The position numbers and the translations under genes were made by a program. Shown here piece by piece: positions 1 to 7,298 of a DNA stretch of 23,992 nucleotides (positions within the stretch are counted from its first letter, which is position 1; each line of letters opens with the position of its first letter). Source of the stretch: AWTP1-13 sp035550075 (GTDB lineage: Bacteria > Pseudomonadota > Alphaproteobacteria > Rhizobiales > Hyphomicrobiaceae); NCBI GenBank assembly GCA_035550075.1, contig DASZQG010000193.1:1-23992 (forward strand). The letters run 5' to 3'. The notes under the pieces were generated by a model. It had not been told where the DNA came from. It searched no databases and saw only the letters and a program-made list of their open reading frames with translations.

Positions 1-2
1 TC

Positions 3-434
3 GGCCGCAGCGTCGGCGAGATCATCATGCTCGTCGGGCTGACGCTATGGTCGGTCTACACCGCGCTACTGCGGTTTCGCCCAGCGATCCATTGGCTGAG
101 CTTTGCCGCCTGCACCTATGCGGTTGCTTCGCTCGTCAACGCGCCGCTCATGCTGTGGGAGACGGCGACCGGCGCGGCGCCCCATCTCAGCGTGAACGTG
201 ATCCTGGCGGTGGCCTACGTGGCGATCTTTCCAAGCCTCATTTCGTATCACTTCTTTAATCTCGCGGTGGAAAGCATCGGCGGGGCGCGGGCCAGCGCCT
301 TCTTCCACATCACGCCGATCATGACGGGCCTGCTCGCCTTCGCCTTCCTTGGGGAGGCGTTCCAGCTCTACCACGTGATCGGCTTCGCCCTGATCCTCGC
401 TGGGGTGTGGCTGACCGCCACCCGGGCGTCCTGA
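3..434 (+). CDS. EamA/DMT-family transporter, C-terminal part (gene begins before the window)
   Basis: The reading frame is open from the window edge, so this is the C-terminal part of a longer gene; the ATG at 27 is probably internal. The product is hydrophobic with about four to five membrane segments. It ends with the pattern typical of the second EamA repeat: a PSLISYHFFN-like segment, then ESIGGARASAFFHITPIM, then a helix containing FLGEAF, then a final glycine-rich helix (GFALILAGVWL). Family members are inner-membrane exporters or permeases of metabolites and amino acids; the substrate cannot be told from sequence. The gene converges on the DUF4139 gene, with only 19 bases between the two stops. 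Family assignment is firm; full length and substrate are unknown. Confidence 0.85.
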   Translation, partial: GRSVGEIIMLVGLTLWSVYTALLRFRPAIHWLSFAACTYAVASLVNAPLMLWETATGAAPHLSVNVILAVAYVAIFPSLISYHFFNLAVESIGGARASAFFHITPIMTGLLAFAFLGEAFQLYHVIGFALILAGVWLTATRAS

Positions 435-453
435 TCGGCGCCGGCTTCCGCTT

Positions 454-2136
454 TCAATTGTGGTAGATGATGTTCTTGCTGCCCGGCCACGTCACCCGGT
501 AGCCGAACTCGAGCACGCGCTCTTCGTCCGGCTCGAGCTTCAGCTCCCACGCGAACACGCCGCGCTTATCGTCCACATCGCGCTTTGTGGGCGGCACCTT
601 GCCGGTCGGCTCCACCTTGATGTCGGCGTTCTGCGAAACGGGCACCTGGTCGAGCACCGTCACCTGCATCGCCCGCTCGTGCAGGTTCTTCAGCGTGACG
701 CGATAGTTGCGCACATCCGTTTTGGAGGTAGTGATGATCCCGCCCTCGCTGCGCTTCTCCTCGGCGATGGCGTGGCGGACGCGCACCGCATCATCGACGC
801 CAAAGCCCAGCTCATGCGTCTCACCGGGCGCCAGCAGTGGCAGGTGGCCGTTGCCGACGAAGGTCGAATCCCGAAACAGCGAGACCTGGCCGGGCAGCAG
901 GGGCGTGCCGCGCGGCACCGCAAGCTTGGCATAGAGATAGGCCTTCTGCTCGCGCTTGGGCACCGTGCGCAGCGTCAGCACCGGGTCAATCTCCATCTCG
1001 TCGATCCTGACGCCCTTCTGCTCGCCCGTGGCAGGCACGCTGACGCGCCCGGCGATGCTGTAGACCGCCTGAAACGCCTGGGCCTCGACCGCTGCCTGCG
1101 CCTCCTGCGCCGCGACCGACAGCGCCTCTTCGTCCTTTTCCTTGACCGGCCCGGCGCGACCCCGCACCGCCTGCCGCTCGAGCTGATAGCGCGGGGCCGG
1201 CGGGGGAGCAGCGGCCACCTTGTCCGGTTGGATTTCCGGCTGATAGTCCACCGTCACCGTATGAAGCACGGGCGCGGACGTGCCGGCAGCCGGCCGCGCG
1301 GTTGAGAGCACGAGCGCCACGTCGTTCCAGGTCTCGCCGCTGCGCTGGCGGATGGTGGCGCGCCGCACGATCTGCAGCCTCGGTGGGTGCGCCTTGGTGC
1401 CGGTCGCCAGCCGCGCGTCGTAGAGCGGCGTCCAGGTCGCCGACCGCACCTGATAGCGTATGACGATATCGGCATCGAGGGCAGCGCCGGCGGCTAGGAA
1501 TACCTTGACCTCGGTGCGCTGCTGCGGAGCCGGAGCCAGGGAAGCCAACTTGCCCTGCAGGTCCTTGATCTGGCGGTCCAGGTCGCGGATCTTTATTTGC
1601 GCCTCCAGCGCCGCCTTCTGCGCCTCGACCATGCGCTGGCCGATCAGCCCATAGATTTGCGACCAGTCGGGCGCCGCTCCGGCGGATGCGCCCTGCGGCG
1701 CCGGATGCACGGGAAGCTGCGCCAAGTTGCCGATCAGCGCCTTCTGCGCTTCCGCTGCCTGCACCTCCGCCTGCAGCGCGGACTTGTCATCAGTGAGCTT
1801 CTGGATTTCGTCCTCGATCCGCTTGCGTTCCGTCGCGGCCGTCGCCTCGTCGCTCTGCGGCACGTACACCTGGCGCACATCGACCGACCCAATATCGAGC
1901 CGTCCGGAAGCCTTGCCCTCTACCCGGATGGAACCCGCAACCGCCTGCGCCGGAAGGTCGCCGAACAGCACGGCGTGCTCGCCCTGTTCGAGTTTGACCC
2001 TGCCGATCCGCGTGATCTCGGCGCCCGACGGATAGACCGTTACGGTCTCGATGCGCGAAGTGGCTTTGACCTCAGCCGCGAATGCGCGGGGACCCGCAAG
2101 GGTCAGGAAAACTAGAAATGCCGCGCTCCATCGCAT
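454..2136 (-). CDS. Secreted/periplasmic DUF4139 domain protein (mucoidy-inhibitor A-like)
   Basis: The protein is about 560 residues from the ATG at 2136. That start gives a clean Sec signal peptide (MRWSAAFLVFLTLAGPRAFA, predicted cleavage before AEVK) and follows a G-rich ribosome site about eight bases upstream. An in-frame ATG at 2193 would add 19 residues that spoil the signal. After the signal comes a beta-rich N-terminal domain (TVYPSGAEITR, like DUF4140), then two charged heptad-like coiled-coil stretches at about residues 100-135 and 170-200, and a C-terminal DUF4139 region with VRYQVRSATWTPLYDARL and a final tyrosine-rich RVTWPG segment. Members occur widely in bacteria and their biochemical role is not established. 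It lies 108 bases downstream of serA on the same strand and may be co-transcribed, but no functional link to serine synthesis is evident. Family call is confident; function unknown. Confidence 0.8.
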   Translation of the reverse strand: MRWSAAFLVFLTLAGPRAFAAEVKATSRIETVTVYPSGAEITRIGRVKLEQGEHAVLFGDLPAQAVAGSIRVEGKASGRLDIGSVDVRQVYVPQSDEATAATERKRIEDEIQKLTDDKSALQAEVQAAEAQKALIGNLAQLPVHPAPQGASAGAAPDWSQIYGLIGQRMVEAQKAALEAQIKIRDLDRQIKDLQGKLASLAPAPQQRTEVKVFLAAGAALDADIVIRYQVRSATWTPLYDARLATGTKAHPPRLQIVRRATIRQRSGETWNDVALVLSTARPAAGTSAPVLHTVTVDYQPEIQPDKVAAAPPPAPRYQLERQAVRGRAGPVKEKDEEALSVAAQEAQAAVEAQAFQAVYSIAGRVSVPATGEQKGVRIDEMEIDPVLTLRTVPKREQKAYLYAKLAVPRGTPLLPGQVSLFRDSTFVGNGHLPLLAPGETHELGFGVDDAVRVRHAIAEEKRSEGGIITTSKTDVRNYRVTLKNLHERAMQVTVLDQVPVSQNADIKVEPTGKVPPTKRDVDDKRGVFAWELKLEPDEERVLEFGYRVTWPGSKNIIYHN

Positions 2137-2244
2137 GAACGGTGGTCCCCCCATTTCCGCGCAATCTTTCGTGCTTTGTCCCGGACGGATCATCCGAAAC
2201 TAGCAGCAGCCGCGTGGGAAAATGTGACGGGACCCAAAGATGTT

Positions 2245-3828
2245 CTAAAACTCGAGCCGGTTCACGCGTACAACCTGAGGCAGTGCCCGCACCTTCTCCA
2301 GCACGGAATCGGGCACTTCCTCGTCCACAGCCACCATGCAGATAGCGTCGCCGCCCGGTCTGTCGCGGCCCAGGTTGAGGGTTGCGATGTTGAGCCCGGC
2401 CTCCCCCATCAGCATGCCGAACTTGCCGATGAAGCCCGGCTTGTCGGCGTTGCGGATGAACAGCATGCGCGGCGCAATCTCGAACTCCATATTGATGTCC
2501 CGGACCTGGATGATGCGCGGGCGCCCGTCGGAGAACACGGTGCCGGCCACCGAGCGGTCGAACTCGTCGGCCTTGACCGTGAGGCGGATATAACTCTCGA
2601 ACGCGCCCTCCTGCGTGCGCGTCACCTCTTCCAGCGCGATTCCACGCTCCTTTGCGGCGACGGCGGCGGAGACCATGTTCACGTCGGAGAGCAGAGGCCG
2701 CAGAACGCCGGCCAGCGCCACGGCGGTCAGCGGCTTGGTGTTCAGCGTGGCCACCTCGCCGGAATACTCGATGCGAATGCCGTGGATCATCGTTTGCGTG
2801 AGCTGACCCGCAAATGATCCCAGTTGCTCGGCCAGTTTCACCCACGGCCTGAGGCGCGGCGCCTCCTCGGCGGTGATGTTAGGGAAATTTACCGCATTCG
2901 AAATCGCACCCTTGAGCAGGTAGTCTGACATCTGCTCGGCGATCTGCAGCGCGACGTTTTCCTGTGCTTCGCTGGTGGAGGCGCCCAAATGCGGGGTGCA
3001 GATCACGTTGGGAAACGCAAATAGTGCGCTCTCCTTGGCCGGCTCCACCTCGAACACATCAAGCGCAGCCCCTGCAACATGGCCCGACTTCAGGGCCTCC
3101 GCCAGCGCCTTCTCATCCACCAGGCCGCCACGGGCGCAATTGATGATCCGCACGCCGCGCTTGGTTTTGGCCAGCGCCGCCGCGTCGATGATGTTTCGCG
3201 TGCGGTCGGTGAGCGGCGTGTGCAGCGTGATGAAATCGGCGCGCCGCAGGAGGTTGTCCAGCTCGACCTTCTCCACGCCCAGTTCCATCGCCCGCTCGGG
3301 CGACAGGAAAGGATCGAACGCAACCACCTTCATCTTCAATCCGATGGCGCGGTCGGCAACGATCGAGCCGATATTGCCGCAGCCGATGATGCCGAGGGTC
3401 TTGCCGAACACCTCCACGCCCAGGAACTTGGACTTCTCCCACTTGCCGGCATGCGTGGAGCGGTCGGCCTCAGGGATTTGCCGGGCGAGCGCCATCATCA
3501 GCGAGATGGCATGCTCGGCGGTGGTGATCGAGTTGCCGAAGGGCGTGTTCATCACGATGATGCCCTTAGCGGTGGCGGCCTTCACATCGATATTGTCGAC
3601 GCCGATGCCGGCGCGGCCGATCACCTTCAGCCTGGTGGCCGCAGCGATGATCTTTTCCGTAGCCTTGGTGGCACTCCGCACGGCAAGGCCGTCGTAGCTG
3701 TCGATGACCTTTTCCAGCTCTTCCTTGGACAATCCGACCTTCACGTCGGTGTCGATGCCGCGCTGCTTGAAGATGTCGACGGCAGCGGGGGAAAGCTGAT
3801 CGGCGATCAGTACACGAGGGGCGGTCAT
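2245..3828 (-). CDS. serA: D-3-phosphoglycerate dehydrogenase (long form with ASB and ACT domains)
   Basis: This enzyme oxidises 3-phosphoglycerate to 3-phosphohydroxypyruvate with NAD, the committed step of serine synthesis in the cytoplasm. At 527 residues it is the long form. Residues 1-315 carry the D-2-hydroxyacid dehydrogenase fold: a GCGNIG dinucleotide-binding loop at 149-154, catalytic Arg233 in NCARGG, Glu262 in the VFEVEP segment and His280 in TPHLGAST. Residues about 318-450 match the allosteric substrate-binding (ASB) domain and 453-527 form the C-terminal ACT domain that usually binds serine for feedback inhibition. The ATG at 3828 gives the expected N-terminus. It follows serC on the same strand after 158 bases that contain a palindromic element, so the two may be one transcript or separately promoted. 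Confidence 0.97.
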   Translation of the reverse strand: MTAPRVLIADQLSPAAVDIFKQRGIDTDVKVGLSKEELEKVIDSYDGLAVRSATKATEKIIAAATRLKVIGRAGIGVDNIDVKAATAKGIIVMNTPFGNSITTAEHAISLMMALARQIPEADRSTHAGKWEKSKFLGVEVFGKTLGIIGCGNIGSIVADRAIGLKMKVVAFDPFLSPERAMELGVEKVELDNLLRRADFITLHTPLTDRTRNIIDAAALAKTKRGVRIINCARGGLVDEKALAEALKSGHVAGAALDVFEVEPAKESALFAFPNVICTPHLGASTSEAQENVALQIAEQMSDYLLKGAISNAVNFPNITAEEAPRLRPWVKLAEQLGSFAGQLTQTMIHGIRIEYSGEVATLNTKPLTAVALAGVLRPLLSDVNMVSAAVAAKERGIALEEVTRTQEGAFESYIRLTVKADEFDRSVAGTVFSDGRPRIIQVRDINMEFEIAPRMLFIRNADKPGFIGKFGMLMGEAGLNIATLNLGRDRPGGDAICMVAVDEEVPDSVLEKVRALPQVVRVNRLEF

Positions 3829-3868
3829 GGAAGTGATCCTGTAGAGGCTAGGGTGTGACGCTTGGTTT

Positions 3869-3978
3869 CGTCATTCCGGGCGGAGTTGAAGGCGCAGCGC
3901 TGCGACGGGTCGAGAACCTGCGGCGGCGCGTTGTTGGTCCTTGGCCCCGGATGCCGCGGCGCGGTGTCCGGGACGACA
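3869..3978. repeat. REP-like palindromic intergenic element between serC and serA
   Basis: The outer arms are imperfect inverted repeats: GTCATTCCGGG at 3870-3880 and, read on the other strand, GTCGTCCCGGA at 3967-3977 (8 of 11 positions agree). Inside is a perfect 12-bp palindrome CGCAGCGCTGCG at 3893-3904. Arms of the form GTCnTnCCGG with GC-rich palindromic cores are a recurring intergenic repeat style in Bradyrhizobium/Rhodopseudomonas-type genomes. Only one copy is in this window, so its repeat status is inferred from the pattern. Confidence 0.5.
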
Positions 3979-3986
3979 GGGCGCGG

Positions 3987-5162
3987 CTAGGCCGCCTTGG
4001 CGAGGCCCGCGTGCGCTTCGGCGAACGCCCAGTCCAGCCAGGGCGTCAATGCCGCCACGTCGGATGTCTCCACCGTCGAGCCGCACCAGATTCTCAGGTG
4101 CGGTGGCGCATCGCGATGGCCGGCGATGTCTCGCGCCGCGTTCTCCTTGTCGAGCAGGGCTTCGAGCTGCTTGACGAATGCGCGCTGAGCATCGATCGGC
4201 AGCGCCGCCACCGCCGGATCCGTGATCTTCAGGCACACGGATGTGTTGGAGCGCGTGGCGGGGTTCTCCGGAAGCGGCGTCACCCAGGGCGTACGCGCTG
4301 CCCAGTCGTACAGAACCTTTGCGTTGGCGTCGGCGCGGGCATGGAGCGCGTTCAAGCCGCCTATGCTCTCCGCCCAGCCGAGCGTGTCCAGATAGTCCTC
4401 AACACACAGCATCGAGGGGGTGTTGATGGTTTCGCCCTCGAACACCTCTTTCATGAACTTGCCACCCTTGGTGAGGCGGAACACCTTGGGCAGTGGCCAA
4501 GCCGGCGTGTAGCTCTCGAGCCGGGCGATGGCGCGCGGGGAGAGAATCAGCATGCCGTGCGCCGCCTCGCCACCCAGCACCTTCTGCCAGGAGAAGGTCA
4601 GCACATCGACCTTTGGCCAGTCGATGGATTGGGCGAAGATGGCCGAGGTGGCGTCGACAAAAGTCAGCCCGGCGCGGTCCGCCGCGATCCAGTCGCCGTT
4701 CGGCACCCGCACGCCGGAGGTCGTGCCGTTCCACGTGAAGATGACGTCGCGCGCAAAATCAACTGCGCCGAGATCGGGCAGCTTGCCGTACTCGGCCTCG
4801 CTCACGCGCAGGTCCTTGAGCTTGAGCTGCTTGACCAGATCGGTCACCCAACCCTTGCCGAAGCTTTCCCAGGCCAGGGCCTCGACGCCGCGCGCGCCCA
4901 GCATGGTCCACATCGCCATTTCGAAAGCACCGGTATCCGAGGCCGGCACGATGCCGCACACGTAGCCCGGCGGCAGGCCGAGCAGCGCCTTGGTCTTGTC
5001 GATGGCGAGCTTCAGGCGCGCCTTGCCTTCCTTGGCGCGATGCGACCGGCCGAGGAACGCCTTTTCGAGGTTTTTGAGGGACCAGCCCGGGCGCTTGGAG
5101 CAGGGGCCGGAGGAGAAATGCGCATTGGCCGGCCGCGTGGCCGGCTTCGCAAGCGTCGTCAT
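3987..5162 (-). CDS. serC: Phosphoserine aminotransferase, alphaproteobacterial type
   Basis: SerC transaminates 3-phosphohydroxypyruvate with glutamate to give phosphoserine, the second step of serine synthesis; the same enzyme usually serves pyridoxal phosphate synthesis. The 391-residue protein begins with the family signature HFSSGPCSKRPGW and LGRSHRAKEG, and carries the PLP-binding lysine Lys194 in FSWQKVLGGE. The VDATSAIF stretch at 169-176 supplies the aspartate that contacts the pyridine nitrogen. This is the Rhizobiales-type form, somewhat longer than the roughly 360-residue enterobacterial SerC. The ATG at 5162 is preceded by GGAAGGG seven bases upstream and by a structured leader. 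It lies upstream of serA in the same direction, so product and substrate enzymes are paired. Confidence 0.95.
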   Translation of the reverse strand: MTTLAKPATRPANAHFSSGPCSKRPGWSLKNLEKAFLGRSHRAKEGKARLKLAIDKTKALLGLPPGYVCGIVPASDTGAFEMAMWTMLGARGVEALAWESFGKGWVTDLVKQLKLKDLRVSEAEYGKLPDLGAVDFARDVIFTWNGTTSGVRVPNGDWIAADRAGLTFVDATSAIFAQSIDWPKVDVLTFSWQKVLGGEAAHGMLILSPRAIARLESYTPAWPLPKVFRLTKGGKFMKEVFEGETINTPSMLCVEDYLDTLGWAESIGGLNALHARADANAKVLYDWAARTPWVTPLPENPATRSNTSVCLKITDPAVAALPIDAQRAFVKQLEALLDKENAARDIAGHRDAPPHLRIWCGSTVETSDVAALTPWLDWAFAEAHAGLAKAA

Positions 5163-5224
5163 GAGTCTACCCTTCCAGATAGCAGCCCCTCGTTGGGGAG
5201 GGGTGTCCCGCGGCGGGGTCTAAT
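5163..5224 (-). promoter_or_regulatory. Structured serC leader, candidate serC RNA motif
   Basis: On the minus strand two hairpins stand in tandem just before serC. The first is CCCG-CCG-CGGG (5207-5217); the second is CCCCTC, a six-base loop, GAGGGG (5186-5203). Then come GCTGCTATCTGGAAGGG and the serC ATG. A conserved leader called the serC motif has been described upstream of serC-serA in Alphaproteobacteria, and position, organism type and compact hairpin layout fit. I am matching by position and general form, not by an alignment, so the family name is a candidate only. Confidence 0.55.
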
Positions 5225-5245
5225 GGGATGGCCCTGCGAAGTCAA
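5217..5245 (-). promoter_or_regulatory. Candidate sigma70-type promoter for serC
   Basis: On the minus strand TTGACT (5240-5245) is followed after 17 bases by TAGACC (5217-5222). The -35 is good and the -10 weak. It would start transcription near 5210, within the first leader hairpin, so either the true -10 lies elsewhere or that inverted repeat acts in DNA as an operator. Confidence 0.35.
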
Positions 5246-5284
5246 TGCGGCGCAACGGACAGGGGAGGAACGACCGGACGGCCG

Positions 5285-5309
5285 CCCCTTGGCCTTGCCA
5301 TGGGGTTTT
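5285..5309. terminator. Stem-loop downstream of glmM, possible terminator
   Basis: The sequence CCCC-T-TGGC-CTT-GCCA-T-GGGG forms an eight-pair stem with one mismatch (5285-5305) and is followed on the plus strand by TTTT (5306-5309). On the minus strand, the direction of glmM and serC, it folds equally well but lacks a T tail. A plus-strand terminator here would have no obvious gene to serve. It may end or stabilise the glmM transcript; weak as a classical terminator. Confidence 0.3.
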
Positions 5310-5343
5310 CCAGGAGGACCTGGACTAAGGCGAAAAGAGGAAC

Positions 5344-6696
5344 CTAGACGGTCTCCGCCACCTTGCGCACGGCTTCGACGATCTCGCCCACCACCTGCGC
5401 CACAAGCCCTTCGTCCTCGCCTTCGCCCATCACGCGGATCACGGGCTCCGTGCCCGAGGGCCGCACGAGCAAGCGCCCGCGCGCACCCAGCCTCGCCTTG
5501 GCCTTGTCGATGGCGATCCTGACGCCGTCTTTCTCGAGGGGGGAGCCATTGGCGTAGCGCACGCTCTGCAGAACCTGCGGCAGGCGCGCGAACCTATCGC
5601 ACACTGCGCTCACCGGCTTGCCGGTGCTGACCACCACCGACAGCACCTGTAGCGCTGCAACCAGCCCGTCGCCGGTTGTCGTGAAATCCGACAGCACGAT
5701 ATGCCCGGACTGCTCGCCACCGACGTTGTAGCCGTGCTTTCGCATGTGATCGACCACGTAGCGGTCTCCGACCGGCGTGCGCACCATGGCAAGGCCGATG
5801 TCCTCCAGGTAGCGCTCCAGGCCGAAGTTCGACATCACTGTCGCCACCACGCCCCCGCCCGCCAGGTCGCCGCGGGCGTGCCAACTTTCGGCGATGACTG
5901 CCATGATCTGATCGCCGTCAACAATGCGACCTTTCTCATCGACGATCACAACGCGATCCGCGTCGCCGTCGAGTGCGATACCGATGTCGGCGCGCATCTC
6001 CAGCACCTTGGCGCGCAGGGCCTCTGGCGCCGTCGATCCGCACTTGTCGTTGATGTTGTGCCCATCGGGCGCGACGCCGATCTTGATGACTTCCGCGCCC
6101 AGCTCCCACAGGGCGTCTGGCGCGACCTCATAGGCGGCGCCGTTGGCGCAATCGACTACCACCCGCAGGTCGTTCAGGCGAATGTTGCGCGGCAAAGTCC
6201 GCTTGGCGAACTCGATATAGCGCTCCTGCGCGCTCTCGATGCGCTTGGCACGGCCGATCTTGTCCGGCGCGGCCAGCAGTTCCTCCGCCTTCAGCTCCAT
6301 CAGCCCTTCGATGCGGCTCTCGGCCTCGTCGGACAGCTTGTAGCCATCCGGATCGAACAGCTTGATGCCATTGTCGGCATAAGGATTGTGTGAGGCCGAG
6401 ATCATCACGCCGAGGTCGGCACGCAGCGAGCGTGTCAGCATGGCCACGGCCGGCGTCGGCATCGGCCCGAGCAGGAATACGTCCATGCCGACGGCGGTGA
6501 AGCCCGACATAAGGGCAGATTCGATCATGTAGCCGGACAGCCGCGTGTCCTTGCCGATCACCACGCGGTGCCGGTGCGTCCCGTTGGAGAACAGCTTGCC
6601 GGCTGCCATGCCCACCTTCAGCGCCGTTTCCGAGGTCATCGGAGAGCTGTTGGCGAGCCCGCGAATGCCGTCAGTTCCGAAATATTTCCGCGCCAT
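5344..6696 (-). CDS. glmM: Phosphoglucosamine mutase
   Basis: GlmM converts glucosamine-6-phosphate to glucosamine-1-phosphate in the cytoplasm, on the way to UDP-GlcNAc for peptidoglycan and lipopolysaccharide. The 450-residue protein starts with RKYFGTDGIRG. It has the phosphorylated catalytic Ser102 in MISASHNPYADNG, the metal loop DGDADR at 243-248 (Asp243, 245, 247), the sugar-binding GGEQSGH at 327-333 and the phosphate-binding RPSGTEP near 411-417. All four domains are complete and the length is normal. In many proteobacteria glmM follows ftsH and folP; here its upstream neighbour is sufT, 176 bases away, and serC lies downstream. Confidence 0.97.
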   Translation of the reverse strand: MARKYFGTDGIRGLANSSPMTSETALKVGMAAGKLFSNGTHRHRVVIGKDTRLSGYMIESALMSGFTAVGMDVFLLGPMPTPAVAMLTRSLRADLGVMISASHNPYADNGIKLFDPDGYKLSDEAESRIEGLMELKAEELLAAPDKIGRAKRIESAQERYIEFAKRTLPRNIRLNDLRVVVDCANGAAYEVAPDALWELGAEVIKIGVAPDGHNINDKCGSTAPEALRAKVLEMRADIGIALDGDADRVVIVDEKGRIVDGDQIMAVIAESWHARGDLAGGGVVATVMSNFGLERYLEDIGLAMVRTPVGDRYVVDHMRKHGYNVGGEQSGHIVLSDFTTTGDGLVAALQVLSVVVSTGKPVSAVCDRFARLPQVLQSVRYANGSPLEKDGVRIAIDKAKARLGARGRLLVRPSGTEPVIRVMGEGEDEGLVAQVVGEIVEAVRKVAETV

Positions 6697-6784
6697 GCGC
6701 GCCCCTCGTCACGTGCTGTGTTGCGCGAATCCGCGCCGCGCCACGCATTATGTGGGACCAAAGCGCAACATTTGCATCACAACC

Positions 6785-6801
6785 TGTAAGGTAACATTAC
6801 A
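6785..6801. promoter_or_regulatory. 17-bp near-perfect dyad, candidate operator upstream of glmM
   Basis: The sequence TGTAAGGTAACATTACA is an interrupted palindrome: arms TGTAA/TTACA and inner GT/AC mirror exactly, so 14 of 17 positions are symmetric. It is centred about 97 bases upstream of the glmM ATG and beyond the sufT stop. Its size and AT-rich arms resemble operators of dimeric helix-turn-helix repressors such as TetR or GntR types. I cannot name the regulator. Confidence 0.4.
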
Positions 6802-6872
6802 CTGGGCCGCCGGCGCGCGCGAAGCGTGTGTTGCCTGGCCAACGTGTTCGTTTTTGCAAGAAAGCCGGCGCT

Positions 6873-7298
6873 TTAGAACATTCCCAGCACTAGGCGCGCC
6901 TCGTCCGACATACGGCTCATGTCCCACGGCGGGTCGAACGTGAGCGTAACGGTGACTTGGCCGACGCCGGCGACGGAGCCCACGGCGTTCTCCACCCATG
7001 TCGGCATTTCGCCCGCAACAGGACACCCGGGCGCCGTCAGCGTCATCTCAATGGCAACGTTGCGCTGATCATCGACGTCGATCTTGTAGATCAGCCCAAG
7101 CTCATAGATGTCGGCGGGAATTTCCGGGTCGTAGACCGTTTTCAGGGCCGCGACGATGTCGGCCGTGAGCTGCTCCAGCTCCTCCTGCGGGATCGCGGAA
7201 CCCGTGGCCGTGGCGGCAGGCGCCGGACCCGTCGCCGTCGTATCGGGCTCGGCATCCTTCGGCCGGTCTGCCGATCGTGTATTTGTCGTCTCACTCAT
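6873..7298 (-). CDS. sufT: SufT, MIP18/DUF59-family iron-sulfur maturation factor
   Basis: SufT proteins help mature or transfer Fe-S clusters and belong to the DUF59/MIP18 family. The 141-residue product has a low-complexity Ala/Thr/Pro N-terminus (about residues 1-36) and one DUF59 domain. That domain carries YDPEIPADIYELGLIYKI at 56-73, the hallmark TLTAPGCPVAGEMP with conserved Cys92, and a C-terminal TFDPPWDMSRMSDEAR. The start at 7298 overlaps the sufS stop in an ATGA arrangement, implying translational coupling. Upstream in-frame sequence to 7427 lies inside sufS and is not expected to be translated. It is the last gene of the suf cluster here; no sufA follows. Confidence 0.92.
   Translation of the reverse strand: MSETTNTRSADRPKDAEPDTTATGPAPAATATGSAIPQEELEQLTADIVAALKTVYDPEIPADIYELGLIYKIDVDDQRNVAIEMTLTAPGCPVAGEMPTWVENAVGSVAGVGQVTVTLTFDPPWDMSRMSDEARLVLGMF

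Noticed and set aside
454..5162. DUF4139 gene as a member of the serine pathway
   Set aside because: Same strand and near, but it is an exported protein with no enzymatic motif for serine metabolism; proximity alone is weak.
3855..5522. Long plus-strand open frame opposite serC
   Set aside because: It mirrors serC and its flanks, is rich in Arg/Gly/His as expected for an antisense frame in GC-rich DNA, and shows no recognisable domain.
6747..6775. CATAAT as a -10 for glmM
   Set aside because: No acceptable -35 lies at 16-19 bases; the nearest TTG hexamers are 10 or 24 bases away.
6866..6882. TTTAGAACA next to the sufT stop, like half of an Irr box
   Set aside because: The second half (TCCCAGC) does not match and the sequence is explained by the sufT stop region. 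A similar TTCTAAAA at the serA end (2243-2250) fails for the same reason.
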